Assembly (NCBI RefSeq): GCF_013373865.1
Contig: NC_050474.1
Span: 5,183,561 to 5,247,560, forward strand
Direction of reading: 5' to 3'
Length of the DNA stretch: 64,000 bases
DNA from: Monomorium pharaonis
Taxonomy: Eukaryota > Arthropoda > Insecta > Hymenoptera > Formicidae
Positions within the stretch are counted from its first letter, which is position 1. Each line of letters begins with the position of its first letter. Positions 13,694-26,600 of the stretch are shown here, one piece after another. The translations under genes and the position numbers were made by a program. A model generated the notes under the pieces. It made no database searches, was not told the origin of the DNA, and worked only from the letters and a program-made list of their open reading frames with translations.

Positions 13694-14240
13694 ACCTCCG
13701 GTGGAGGCCCCCGGTGGCGGTAAATTTAATAATGTTAGAATATTTCTGATTATTTAGATTAGAACCACCCGGTCCCGACTGCACCTCCGGGGTATCCGCG
13801 CGCATTATTTTTCCCCGCGACCGGAATAAAATATACTCCCTTTAACGCAGTTATGTAAACGAGAGCCGTCAAATGTGCCTTCTGCGAGAACTGCGGATCA
13901 ATATCGGGTTTCAAACATCGCATGAATATAGAGATAGTTATGTTATTAGATACCTTCTTCCCCACACGTTGTGAAAATCTTTAGATTGCATTTGCATGAA
14001 ACGCTTTAAAAATTAGGCGTACGTCATTACCCCGTGCGTCAGGGATTATAAAATTGCTTGTTAAAAATTAAGGGAAGTCAAATTGATTCAATTCTTTATG
14101 TAAATTTTCCGTAACGGAGCCCCTCTCGCGCGTTCACGAGCGGATTTTACAATTTTGCCGGATTTTACAGGTCTGCGCGTGTCGCGTGTCGGCGAAACGC
14201 CAAACGTAATATCGTCCAGCTGGCTCGCCACTCTTCTCGG

Positions 14241-14265
14241 TTTTTTTTTTTTTTTTTTTTTTTTT
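14241..14265 (+). repeat. Poly-T run (25 T)
   Basis: Uninterrupted homopolymer. I see no element whose poly-A tail this would be, though a reverse-oriented retroposed copy is conceivable. Confidence 0.9.
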
Positions 14266-16460
14266 GTAAAATATTCACGTGAACGTATGTTGCAGGGGAC
14301 AAACGGAGTGGGCAGCTCCGGCGTGAGATACCGTAAAGTTTATTGTGCAAAGAGGAAAAAAGGGGAGTTAGCGACGGATGGAAGGGGCACGGACGATCCT
14401 GAAGCGATCGTAAGGGGCGGAAATGAATTTGAAATTTCTCGTCGTAAGTCTCCTCATTTTCTCCCTCGTCCGCGGCCTCATCCTCACGCGGTCCACGTCC
14501 GGGCGCGTTTTGCAGAGCTTCCGAGTGTTTTGTTCGGTGTTACTTTTTTCTGTATGTGAGAATCGTGCCTTCCGTGTGTTTTTCCTTTCCCCGTCAATTT
14601 CCGGACTCGTGAAAAACTCCACACGCACGTCACACCTCTCAATATCCCTTTACAATAAATTCACTATCTCGAAATTCGCGAATTACATTGTTAACGGTGA
14701 CAATGAGACGTACGTATCACGTACCGTCGCGTACGTAAGACACCTACTATGTAATTCTATAATCGTTCCATTGTTATGTCCCGCTCCCATTGTACCTCTG
14801 TCTCCTTGGAGAGATACTCGGCCAATTAGGCCTGTAATTAATTACGTTGGTAATTACTGATTGCGCACGTCCCACGCAACGCCATCGCGTACACGGGTAT
14901 GATAACGGCAGCATATCGAATATTGTTGCAATTTTGAATGCCCGCAATCGCTATTTCGCGAACGTAATCAACGGGCTCGTAAAAACCAGCGAGCCGTTTA
15001 AATGGAAGTATATCACTTTTACAACCGATTGGACGTGTGCGAAGAAAATACAGACATTTCGAAAAACAATTCTTCACGCGTTTAGATTTGACATGCACCG
15101 AGAGCTTTCAGTCATACCTCACTCGTGTTCTATACTGTCAGCTTGATCGCGCTCGTTCTCGGCAGCCGTCTACTTTATTAAATTAGTCCGGGTAAACGTG
15201 ACAAATGTGACACGGACAATGTTAATTGGTCTATAATAACCGATATGCACAAAGGCCATATCAAGGGGCTATTATTGCAGCCACGTGGAAAGCTAGTTTG
15301 GATTCAAATCGAGCACATTATCGGACTTCGCTTCGTCGAACGTTCCTGATATTTCGCTTTTGACATTAAGTGCACAGATCATGTGAAATAATCGAAAAAT
15401 TGTGCACATTGCAGCGCCGACCGAAAGTCTGGTGTCCGCTGTTAACGAAAGTCTGGTATCCGACGTGAACTTATCAGAGATCAAATTTGTTAATTAAACC
15501 TGCTGTTCTCCTCTTGGGTTTATTTGATCCAAAATTATATTTTTTTATTAATATTTTATTTAAAAACTTTTCTGACGACTTTATCTATAATGCGAGGATT
15601 TTCTTAATAAAATTTTTTTAATCTTTCAGAGCCTTTTTATCGATCCTCATAATGCGATCGTACAGTAAATTTGAACGGAACGCAGGGTTAAAGTGTGTGA
15701 CGAAATTTTAAAGAGAATAAAAAAAAAACTATAGAAAGAAACATAAAACTAATTGAATGTTACGGTAAATTTTTATTCGATGTTAAGGGGATTAGAGGGA
15801 GATGCAGCTATCGCGTGCTTTAAAGCGACGCACTGACCGTAGCAATTACGTATGCTGCTGAGCGAGGCCGCCGTGGTGTAAAATTCGAGGGGTACGACAC
15901 GGGTATCAGGTGCAGCGGGACGATGAAAAGGATATAAAGCTTTTCAGACCGGCGTCGGATTGTTCGGATGTAGTAAGTCCGTTATGGAGGTTTGCTCCTT
16001 TTCACGATTTTCCGGGGAAAATCGTTTCGCCGCCTGCCATTGTACGCGGAGTAAGCCGATTCCTCTCTCGTCGTCGAATGGAAACGATTTGGTGGCCCGG
16101 TGGTGTTCGTGAGGGTATCTCGCAATAGCCGTAAGGAATTCGGAAGGATGACTGAATCACACCTTTATTATACTACATCACTGGCGACGAATCGGAAAAG
16201 TACAGCGGATTTGCATTTTTCTCGCCGCGGCAATAGCGGGATAAAATCCCGCGCGACGAAACGGATTTTTAAATTTATGATTCGTCCGTAATGACATATT
16301 TCCGTTTAATCGACAGGCTCTGTCGGTCATCGGAAAAATTCGATCATTATTACGTTGGGATACGAATTTGCAATTTAATTCGCATTCCTTGATTTTCGAT
16401 GTAAATCATGGTCGCCCGCTGGAGAAGTGACGTTGAATAAAATAATTCGGCGAAATATTC

Positions 16461-16570
16461 GTCTCATCGCGTAATGACACGTAAATGCGTTATTTTGTCG
16501 TTAAAACTGTATATAATATCCATCTGCGTAAATTAAATCGTAAATGCGTTTTATTAGCGCGCTATTGCAA
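16461..16570 (+). repeat. Dispersed direct repeat, copy 1
   Basis: Similar over about 105 bp to 16874-16982. A 31-bp core (16528-16558) is identical to 16937-16967. The motif CGTAAATGC occurs twice in each copy. Confidence 0.85.
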
Positions 16571-16873
16571 CGTGATCATCGGTTGTGCGGCTGCATGCGC
16601 TCCGTTAGGCAAATTAATAATCGCCCACTGTTTCAAGGGCTTCGACGAACAGACAGGCGTAATAAATACCGGAATCCGGAAAAGCGTAATTATGCACAGC
16701 ACCCGCGCGGTATTTGGCTTTTAACTCATCACACGGACGCTACCATGCCAATATTACGTCTTTATTACAAATTGTGCAATTTGTTTGTCTCGCGATTCGC
16801 GACGACGTCTCTTAAAACATTTACATCAACGACGAACGAAAATAATTCCGGCAGCAAAAAAAGTGTCGTGACA

Positions 16874-16982
16874 GTCTCGTCTAACGACACGTAAATGCAT
16901 TTTATTTGTAAGTAAAACCGTGTAATATCCATCAAGGTAAATTAAATCGTAAATGCGTTTTATTAGCATGCCATTGTACAAT
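16874..16982 (+). repeat. Dispersed direct repeat, copy 2
   Basis: Partner of 16461-16570, about 410 bp downstream in the same orientation, with substitutions and small indels outside the 31-bp identical core. Confidence 0.85.
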
Positions 16983-17169
16983 CGTCAGTTATTCGATTGC
17001 GCTTACTCTGATTTTTCTATCATTATTTCCATACGAAAAAGATCCTAGGAGACTTTTTTCGAGAATTTCAGAAAATTAAGTACATGAGAATGATTGAATA
17101 AAATTTTGTACAATAAATAAATTATTTAAAGTTACGAGTTAAAAGGCGTTTCCGACAACAGGATAGCAA

Positions 17170-17172
17170 GAG

Positions 17173-17219
<47 letters not shown>
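17170..17219. repeat. Compound (GATA)n(GA)n microsatellite
   Basis: Five GATA units followed by a perfect GA tract. Confidence 0.9.
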
Positions 17220-17222
<3 letters not shown>

Positions 17223-19288
17223 TTCGCGCCTCAACTTCCTCGCTGGAATCCGTATATAGTCTTCCTCATCCATCCGTGATCTCTTCTTAATGCGGGACCG
17301 CGCCACCTCCACATCTCTCAAGCCGCGATCTACCGCGCGGCAATTTGTGGCTCGTCCGTGCACGTGTCGGTCCGTCTGTGTGAACCTCACCCTCGACGAC
17401 GCGGACTAACGCACGTGTGAGATGAGGTAATAAAAATATTACGAGAACCTCTAATCTTTCTCATATAATGGTATCCATAATTCCTCAACGCGCTGTGGAG
17501 TCATGATCGGGCCTCCCCCCTAGCTATTCGTCCCGCGTAACCGCCACCACGTGGCCGCCGACCATGCAGGGGTAGATGGTTTCCCGATCTCTACCCTCGT
17601 CTCCTCTCACGCCGTTCCGGCCTCATCTATCGGCGGCGGGCATAAAGGAAGGCGCCGATAAGTTTTAACGTCGCCGCTTCCCACCGCGGTTATCTTTTTC
17701 GAGCAATCTACCTGACCCTCACTATCCCCCTCCATCGCCCGAGGCTATCCGTCTTTCTATTTTCATGAGTTTTCCCGCGAATTAAGATCCTCCGTTTACG
17801 ACGAACTGATCCACGCCACATGGTCCGGCCGCACTTTCAAAGCCGATTACGGCAAACTGCTCGTTATCTGTCCAATCGACATCGATCCCACCTTATTAAT
17901 ACCTGGTTAATTTTTATGGATCGCTATTCGAAAGTACGAAGTTTCTAAAACGGTCCTTTTTTAATCCATTAAAGATCACAGTTGTAATAGAATTATAGCA
18001 GCAATAATTAATTTTGAAGTCAAATCCATAACTCCTCGATTAGAATTTAAGTAAAATCTGTTCCCCTTTTTGGAGTAACAAAATACCATAATTCAATATC
18101 ACGAAAAAGCTTTATAAAGCAATACATTAACGCGTTTATAAAAGTTTCGGCTTCTCTTGCGTTTGCCGGTTGTATTCTCATGAGAATAAGTTTTAACATG
18201 AGAGTCAACATTGGTAATACAAACTACGCTGCATAAAACAAAATAATAACAATTTTCACACAACTCTTTGTATATATGTAAATAGAAATGCAATGCCGGT
18301 GTTTATAAGTTCGTAAAAATTTCACGCAAATGCGTTTGGTCTCTAATTAAATTAAATGTCCATTAGATGAAAAACATGGCAAAGATAAAAGTTGTTCATT
18401 TTAATTAACCACAAATAAGTAAAGAGAGCCTCGTCCGCTTTGAATAAAATTCTCCTCGTTTATTTGAATCGATTATTTGAAAAACAATTCGAAAAACGTA
18501 AGTCATTTTTTTGTCAAAATTAAAATACTTAAAGAAAATTGTGCAGTATTTACTTTCTCTGATTTTGAATCCTTTAATATTTCAATTTTGCTAAAAAAAC
18601 TTTGTTTTCCAAATGAATTTGATTGTGTTCGTCGCATATTGGTGGGATTTTTCACTTTATACTTTATAATTAAGCATTTTAATTGCTTTTGTTTCAATAG
18701 TGCTTCTCGTATTGTCATAAAGTAAAGATTATCGGTGCTTTAGTTTTATCGTTTCTTCGAAGGAACGGAAAGAGCGAGCTTCTGAATCACTTCGCATCGA
18801 TGAGGAATAAATGTGGCATACTGCAATGGCGCTGTTGCATGTACAGGCCGAAGTAGTTTCCGTGCCAAATGAAGTTGCATTCAACTTTCGGTTATTATTT
18901 CCTAACTTCCATTCCGCGTTTCTAAAACCGCGTTCTGCGGTTTAACGGTCGAGTACTTCCTTGTCGAATGGAAGGCAATGTCTGATTAAACTGGCACAGG
19001 TACGTGTTCAATACGCGTTTCGTCGACTTACACTTAAGACGCCAAGCTTCGAGAAAATTGGTTCATATTTAGATATGGCATGTTTCGATCGAGTTCTATA
19101 TTTCGAATCGCGAATGTAGGACATAAGATATTGATATGTGTAGACGTAAATACCTCAGTTTGTAATAGCCTTTTATTAGCGACAGGTCACTCGATAGTGC
19201 AAACAGATGTATACAAATAATGTAAAATATTTGAAAACAAGATTTAAAAACTTTGTAAAAACCTAGAATATAAAAACAGCGAAGTGAG

Positions 19289-19309
19289 TGAGAGAGAGAG
19301 AGAGAGAGA
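19289..19309. repeat. GA microsatellite
   Basis: Short GA tract preceded by two GAGT units. Confidence 0.85.
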
Positions 19310-20395
19310 AACATCCAATAGAATTTTTATCAAAGAGAACGAATCGTACATTCGAGAAGCAAGAGGAAAAAAAATGTGCAGTTACATGATAGCTCGTATA
19401 TTGAATATACGACCCATAAATGTAGCCGTCGATACTGATTTTGCAAAATCCACCGGTGATACCGTATTCATGCGACGTCATGTATGTGCGCGTTCGGGTC
19501 TAAAAATAAGGGGCTCAGTCACGAAGCAACGGCTCTCAGATGGAGAGCACGACAACGAGCAGGATGATAAGGAAGCAAAGGAGGATGAAACTTGTACTCG
19601 TGGGAATCCGAAATCACGTCCTTAATTTCCATAAAAGAGTGCAAGGACTACGCGGCCGGCCCTCGCCCCTCATCCGCCCCTATCCCTCCCTCAATCGAGA
19701 ATGTCACGTGACTCCCCTCGTCCACCCACGCCTTCTTTCCTCATCCCCTTCTTCTTTCCCCTCAAAGGAGCTTTTGAGCTCGGTAAGCATATCTCTCAGC
19801 ATCCTCTTACCTACCCCCGGCTGTGCGCGACGAGCCAGCTACTCAGCACATTCTCGGCGAATCCCGCCGTCCGTCCCTTAAATTCGTTGCATTCGTTTAG
19901 GCTGACACACGAGAGTGCGCTCGACGCGGTATCGCTGTTTGAGAAGGTTTGACCGAGAAATCGCTCGCGCAGCCGAAGCGGATTGTTCACGAATGAGAGA
20001 GGTAGCGACCGTACGGTAATCTAAGTGCAGAAATTCCCGAAGTACACGCTAAATCCGAATGCAAATGCAGAGAGATTCGGAAACTTCACGCATCGCCCGT
20101 CCGCTACATACTTATTATTCGACGCGTCATCCCATTTCCCGTAATTTTATTTCAAATTTAATAGAACTTGTGCCACCTCTCGAGTCATCCGTGACGAATC
20201 CCCGAGCGAATAAATTTTCATATACAGAAGTACTTAATGTAATTACCACGCACTAGCCTTCAAAGATCACGTAGTTAATTATTTACCGCGCAATGGATTC
20301 AAATTACATATTAAGTGACCTCATTAAGAACGTTGCACGCAGTTCGAACTCTTCTCGCTTGCGATTGTAATTAAATTGTAATAACGCCGTGGTAA

Positions 20396-20410
20396 GTGTG
20401 TGTGTGTGTG
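20396..20410. repeat. Short GT microsatellite
   Basis: GT units passing into two CGTG units. Confidence 0.75.
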
Positions 20411-20717
20411 CGTGCGTGCGAGGCGTGACGTTAACGTGAAGAATATTGCGCCTTGACGGGCAATCAGTTTCTCGTATATAAATTATTCCGCAAATTGATA
20501 AAATAGGATCCACTTACCTTCGTCTCAAGAGAGAAAGACAGAGAGAAGAGGATGAAGGGTTTCGCGTCCCGCGAAAGTTGCTCGCCGTTACTGCCGTGGA
20601 TAATTAATTAAGGATGAAACGTGGTCTCACAGGCCGAGGCATGAACTTCGGGCCAATGTTCAACCCAGTTTTGTTCCCAGATAATTTGTCAGCGTGCTCG
20701 AATTTTTGGATCGAGCG

Positions 20718-20746
20718 CGGTGCTCTGCCGATGCTCGAGAGCACCG
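20718..20746. repeat. 9-bp-arm GC-rich inverted repeat
   Basis: Arms CGGTGCTCT (20718-20726) and AGAGCACCG (20738-20746) with an 11-nt loop. Confidence 0.7.
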
Positions 20747-22186
20747 AAACTTTCGCGCGGGCGCGTCGTCGGAACTTTACCTTACCCTTGACGCACGTCG
20801 ACGAAGAAATTTGTAATGCCTAACTTTGAAGGGTGTGCCGAATCGAACTTTCTCCTAAGCGATTAGTGGCTCTCCTCGTAGATTAGCGGGTTATTGGAAT
20901 TTATTAATTTACGTCCTTGATATCTCTTCCCGTTGGCGCGTCATGCGTTGATGTACGACGCCGTGTGAATTATTCGATGAGATTATGGCTGGATATATCC
21001 AATCAAACGTCAGAATGGCACAATCACAGGAAAAGAAGGAAGGGATTAGAATCTGGCGCGTTCGAGAAAAGAAAAAAAGTGAAGGGAGAGAAGGAATGTG
21101 TAGACACAGCGATCGCTGTTGCTGTACAATATAACGTCGCCTTTATTATTACCGTTTTTGGTTATTAACCACAATTGTTAAACGTTCACTTTTTCGTATA
21201 ATACAACTTTATTCTCTATACACACGCTTTCCTTCCTCCCTAAGAGTTCCACCTTCCGCGCTGCTTAACGTCTATTTTTAGGTAATGTCTGTTCGTGTAC
21301 ATTTTCTGTGTTTTTATATACAAAAGCGCCGGATTATTCGTCCGTCGGCTAAGCTAACGGAGAGAGCCAGCGTTCTCTTCCGCGCGATTGATCTACCACA
21401 TGACTTCATCCTAATCTCTTCCTCTTCCGAACCATTCCTTCTTTATTATCCTACTCCTCTCTATCCCGGAGCTATTACGAAATTGCTCCTCCGCCTCTTC
21501 TCCTCCGCCTCTTCCACCAACGAGATACCCGGCTATTTCTTCTTCTGTATCTTCTACCGAGATCCATCACGATCGTCCCGCTTCTTCCCGCGCTTCCGCT
21601 TCATTTCCCCCATCCCATTTTCCCACCCCCGTTTCGTAATGGTTTTCGCTTTACATCGTTCACGTCGTATCGCCATTGGCTACGAAGTAATTGACAAAAA
21701 CCTGTCAAATAACTCGACTGATTTGCAGCGGGATTAATCCATTCAAGCGAACGTGACTTTATTCTCGCGGTCTTTCATGTGAAAACAGATTGATTTTATC
21801 AATGATGGGCATTTTAAAAAAGTTCCCTTACGTTAAGAGACAACGCTTATCTTGTCGCTATAGGAATCATCCGTCATCTGAAAGTGCTATTGTCCATTTT
21901 ACAAAATTATATGCATATGTATATATGTGTATACATGTATATACACACCGTAAAATTTATAATGACACGTATTATTTTAAGTTACGCCCATCCTTGATAA
22001 CTGTTACAGCCTCCAAATGCGTAAACTTACAAACAGCGTTAAACGAAAATCTGTATCCCAACAAGACACTTAAAGCTCCTTTGATCACTCGTGTTACGAG
22101 AATTACGTTAGTGCTGTGTAGCAACACGCAACTTTGTCCTCGCTACTTCGGAGAGAATAAAACAAAACTTGATTGACGTTGTAAAC

Positions 22187-22223
22187 TTATCTGCAAATTA
22201 CGCGTGATATAATTTGCAGATAA
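22187..22223. repeat. Perfect 14-bp inverted repeat (hairpin)
   Basis: Arms TTATCTGCAAATTA (22187-22200) and TAATTTGCAGATAA (22210-22223) with a 9-nt loop. Confidence 0.85.
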
Positions 22224-23151
22224 TTATGTACATGTAACTTCTGCATGACATAGGCGGTTACGTTACAGCTGTTCGTCCATTTCTATTACGCGATTATTCA
22301 TTTCGCGTTTTCCACTTACAACCGTATTATAAATTTACGTTCTGTCTCTGTTCACACAGCCACGGCACAATTTCTTCGTTCCCCCATCAGAAATTTTCCA
22401 TCGATCCTTCCTTCGTTCCCCTTTGTTTCACGTCACATGTGAATTCATTTCGTCTCACTTCTTTAAAGAAAAGTCCCCTCTCGTGGTCCTGCCGCGGGAT
22501 GGCCTCAGACTACGTTGTGCGATAGGGAACCGTCATCCCGCCACGTGTTGGCTGGAAGGAAAAAGTCATCTTTTCAAATTCTCATCGAGACGATCCCTTC
22601 GCGGTGAAGCACGAAGTTTAGGGGCTCATGGAGCCTGGCTAACATCGTGTGTTACCTCTATAATGCATGTCCTGCGCCATCGACGGACACTTGGCGTTTC
22701 CCCGCTGCCGGAATAACACAGAAAGTGCATTTAAGTTGCAGTTCCACGAGAAATGCCGACGAGATTGATTCTTTTATGATCAATCAAAATATTTATAGCA
22801 AGAATTTTGTCTACTGATAAAACTTTAATAAACGTTATAGATAAAATAAAAAATCGAATTAAATGTAAAAAAAAAACGATATCCGGTTATTTAATGCTAA
22901 AAAAACGCGAAAGAAGCTTTTATTTAAATCAAATAAAGCTCCTTATGCATTGACAATTGTTTATAGAGTATAATTTATAATCTATGTTTAATAAATATAA
23001 TTTAAACAAACATTTTTTTCCCTTGAGAACCCTTTAATGGATATACTAATATTACGATATTAGATTTACCGCGATATGCCAATTACCCTGATTGACACTA
23101 CATTCTTCGCACGAAGAGTATCGAATGACATAATCACAAGCGTTATATTAC

Positions 23152-23277
23152 CTTGGCAAAATCGATATTTGTTCGTACGGTTCTATAATGAAGACCCTGC
23201 AGCGGTCTGGAATTGTTACCGAGAGGGGCTTTCGGCGTGCTGGAAGGGCCCTGCATTAATTTCCTTAGGGCGTACAG
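23152..23277 (-). CDS. CA10: CA10-like exon E: C-terminal RTNIDF exon
   Basis: Exon of 126 bp, 42 codons, phase 0 start after the acceptor CTGTTATTAG. It reads LYALRKLMQGPSSTPKAPLG, then NNSRPLQGLHYRTVRTNIDF and AK. The blocks LMQG, PKAPLGNN.RP and VRTNIDF are characteristic of insect CA X/XI relatives and align with human NNFRPVQPLNNRCIRTNINF. The exon ends either at a consensus-like donor AAG|GTAATA (23151-23146) or, if unspliced, continues VI and stops at TAA (23143-23145). Vertebrate CA10 has about 28 further residues, so I favour a further exon, but could not identify one by homology. A 76-codon plus-strand frame across this exon is only its antisense shadow. Confidence 0.95.
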
Positions 23278-23519
23278 CTAATAACAGAAACAATGCGTTT
23301 CTATAGAAAGACGAGATTCCGTCGATTGATCCAACAATATCGACAAAACTATCTTGGAGCCGTCATATAGCGTCGGCCGCTATTTACGATGATTCGATTA
23401 TTATTGCGAGACACGCGAACTCCTGATAAGCGGACTTTGGGAAGCGAAAAAGGGGGGGGAAAAAATATGCCGGGAGAAGTTCGATGGCAAATCACCGATT
23501 GAAAGGATCGATGTTTTAC
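23278..23519 (-). other. Short intron between CA10-like exons D and E (242 bp)
   Basis: Bounded on the minus strand by GTAAAA and TTATTAG. It contains a run of C on the coding strand (seen as G on the plus strand near 23452-23459) and nothing else recognisable. Its size contrasts with the 8-15 kb introns upstream. Confidence 0.9.
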
Positions 23520-23674
23520 CTCTCGGGCCGTGATGTAAATTGGTTTGTTGAGGATCAGCCAAACCGCCGTTTCCCAACAACCCGGGTGCGTTGTACTACC
23601 CTCGTAAGTCATGTAACCGGTGGTGTCCGGTAGAAGGCTTTTCAGGGACAGGTAGCGCACGGGTGCGGTGTCCC
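23520..23674 (-). CDS. CA10: CA10-like exon D: conserved TYEGS...LNKPIYIT segment
   Basis: Internal exon of 155 bp: two bases completing a split Gly codon, then 51 codons, ending in phase 0. The acceptor is TATATATTTCAG and the donor is GAG|GTAAAA. It contains SLLPDTTGYMTYEGS, the most diagnostic block of the gene, then TTHPGCWETAVWLILNKP and IYITARE. It corresponds to the alpha-carbonic anhydrase segment GSLTTPPLLECVTW: Thr199 is kept, Thr200 is His, and the Cys of GCWET matches the Cys of human CA10 PPCYET, expected to form the disulfide with an N-terminal cysteine outside this window. LNKPIYIT is shared across CA X/XI proteins. A 242-bp intron separates this exon from the next, far shorter than the others. 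Confidence 0.97.
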
Positions 23675-26600
23675 CTGAAATATATAAATTATTAATAAGA
23701 TTTACGTCAGACCCATTCTCTCAAGATAAGATTAAATTATCTCGTCTCACGCGATGAAATCGCTTATCTCAGTTACTTTGCAAGTGGATACGATTATGCC
23801 GACTGCCAGCGAATTTCTTTCGCTGGAATTTTCAAGGACTTTCAACGATACTAGCCGAATAAATCAAGCAAAATCAGTCAGCGATACCCCTTTAATTCTA
23901 GAAGATTTTCGCACATTAGATGACTTTAAAAGTTTAATTAGATCCTTGGAAAGAAAATCGTAAAAATCGTAAAACAGAAGTGTGTTCCCCAATTAGGAGA
24001 CGGAGATTACAAAGTGAGAGATTGGGAGAAGCGAGATTCAGGAGTGGTGTTAACGCAATTAGTACATAAAATGCTAAACATGCCGATGTAGAAATAAAGA
24101 ATTAATTATGGATGACGAGCATGGCACATCTAATAAATAAGATATTCTAAGATGTTTAACTACTATGCACAAGGCAGAAAGCTCTTTCGATGAATCATTT
24201 CGTTTTTATGTGCGCTTTTTTTGCGCCTTTTGAAATTCGACTCCTGTACTCGGCCACGAGACTCGGCAAACGAGAATCATTCCCTGCAGCTGCACGCGGC
24301 GCGGCGTTCCTATAAATTCAACGATTATCCGGGCGCGCAGCGCGAGCCTCGTACTTTTACCGATAACAGGCGTATGTGGATTACGGGGGATCGTAAAGCG
24401 TAAAAGTCTCAAATCTCTCTCGCGCTAAGGCTCCCCGATGGCAAATCGGTGTCGCGATACTCGACGACGAGCCACTTTCGCGCCGAAGCGAACGCGGCGG
24501 ACAAGGCGAGCGGGCGAAATTGCTCGCGATTCGTTTCTGCGAACTCGCCTTTGAACTTTTGGCACCCCAGCAGAAGCGAGGCGAAAAAAAAACGACGATA
24601 AGTCTGGAAAAACGAGGGCGAAAGGAGCAGCCGGCTATGATTGACACTGCGCAAACACACATAAATTGTGCACAAAGCGCGGGCCATGTATTCGCGTTAC
24701 ATATTTAAGTACAATCTGCATTTCCAACACGTGCACTTTTCAGGCGCGTACACGAAAAAAAAAATCGCTAATGCACCGAATGTCCCACAATTATATAATT
24801 TAAATCGAGGACAATCTCAAAGAATTAATATTAACGTCTTTTTCGTAGAAGCGATAAAAGCGGCTGATCCTAAACTGCTATTACTACTGACAATTTCATG
24901 GATTCACTTCCCACGTTTGCAGCATCTTAAAATTATTATTAGCGAACGTTACTCTTGCCATCGAAATAATGGCACTGCACTTAAGCCATAATGCTCTCGC
25001 GGTAATAACGCCCGTTGATTCTGCACATTTAGCGAGTTATAATTTCAAACGTCGCTGGTCATAAGTGTATCATGTAGCCTGGTAAACAGTAGAATTACAA
25101 GAACAAACACACAATGTGCAACTCGCTTGCAAGCCGTCACTACGCAAATATCTGCGTCTCATGCAGAATAGTGTGTACACGCAATGCATTATGCACTAAC
25201 CGGCATAACTTTCTATCGACAACAGTGGGCTTACCGCGTTTCACAAAAGCTGCCATTCACAATTCAATTATTACACTCAAACAACAAACCGTAATTAGTA
25301 ACTGCACGAAAAGCATACTAAGGTATGTAAAAATTTAATTAGACACAGAGCGGAAAATAATTTTTTTTGTTACCATCAAAATAATTATGAAAGATGCTCA
25401 AGCCAGTGTTGCTATAATAGAATATCAAAATTTTTTTGCATTGCTCATCATGCTTGAACATATCCCGCGTAACTATTTTGAAATAGTTTAACAAAACTAT
25501 TTTCTGATCTGTATCTATTTTCTAAATTAAATTAATTGTTTATTAGTAGTACTGTATAATTGTGATCATCAATGGTCATTCACTGCCTTTCAATGATCGG
25601 ATTAAAAACGAATTCTCATTGATTGAAATCAATGTATTATTATTGAAAGAAAAAATGGATCACTGTTTAATATAGTTATAAATTATGACACTGAAATCAA
25701 TAGCTTTAGAGAATAGTTAAATTTTTAACTACTACAGAGAAATCATTCATTCTGTGTATGAGTAATACTTGGGAACAGCTGTTTCTATGTGAAATAAAGA
25801 TATTTTAAGCAAAAAAAATATGATAAAGTATATAAGGTTTTTTAGCATTTTTCTTTAAGATACACTGAGTTATAAAAATAACGCACACAAGAAAAGCTAA
25901 TGTTAACGGAATTAACAAGGAGAATCATATTCATGTAATTACGATTTAATTACACATTTAGATGTGACTATATACGATTTTGGCGGATCGATGGAGCGTC
26001 GTGCGAAATGAATTTCAGAGAGACCGACGTGCGAGATATGCGTCGACGGAATTTACTCTTGAAGAGAGCGCGAGCGATAGGTTTCGCGGGTGTATGTACG
26101 ATGGGATGCGCGCCGTTCGTAACCGCCAAATGTCCAGAAGTGATTTGTATCTTTCCTACGTATCGCGCGCGCGGAGCGAAATCCAGCGTAAAAGGTCATC
26201 ATTTCAGAATGTGCGGTGAAAATAAATCTTTCTCTCGGAACAGTGCGCGCGCTCACGCCGGGGGGATCGTATTTATCGGGACCCTGGGAGGTATGTTACC
26301 GCGCGGTTTCACCGCGCGAACCTTCGATTCGAGCGTGTCTTCGTCTCTCCCCGCGCCACGCTTCTCACATCGGCCGGGCGAAAATTAATCTCGCGCGCAG
26401 CCGACTGTTCAATTAGAGAGCTCTTTAGCGCGTACCTTGGGGGTGGAAAAAAAAAGCACAGAGAACCGCACGGTCGTCGACTGCGTATCACCGGTATCAC
26501 CGGCCGTGCGTATGTACATTTTAGGTGTACATAAGATTATCCGAATCTCGTTCGTTGTGGACGAGATGAAAATCCGGCCTGAACCATCTGTACACACACG

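Larger units (their letters stand above)
13501..18000. other. Non-coding, with a dispersed direct repeat
   Basis: Contains a CT tract (13677-13693), a 25-T run (14241-14265), the two copies of a roughly 105-bp direct repeat (16461-16570 and 16874-16982) and a GATA/GA microsatellite (17170-17219). 17490-17720 is GC-rich. No gene recognised. Confidence 0.6.
18001..23142. other. Sequence immediately 3' of the last recognised CA10-like exon
   Basis: Should include the 3' end of the CA10-like transcript if 23143-23277 is terminal, or an intron if it is not. I saw no exon with convincing C-terminal CARP homology. A strong acceptor (CTTTTTCCTTCCAG) on the minus strand at 22552-22565 is followed by a 13-codon frame ending in TAG (22510-22551), which is in phase but not recognisably homologous. 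Hairpins lie at 20718-20746 and 22187-22223, a GA tract at 19289-19309 and a GT tract at 20396-20410. Confidence 0.5.

Noticed and set aside
21283..21315. RTDI-like codons on the minus strand, considered as the CARP C-terminal RTNI motif
   Set aside because: No flanking NN-RP or LMQG blocks; the true RTNIDF exon is at 23152-23277.
23076..23306. 76-codon plus-strand frame
   Set aside because: It is the antisense shadow of CA10-like exon E, which has clear homology on the minus strand.
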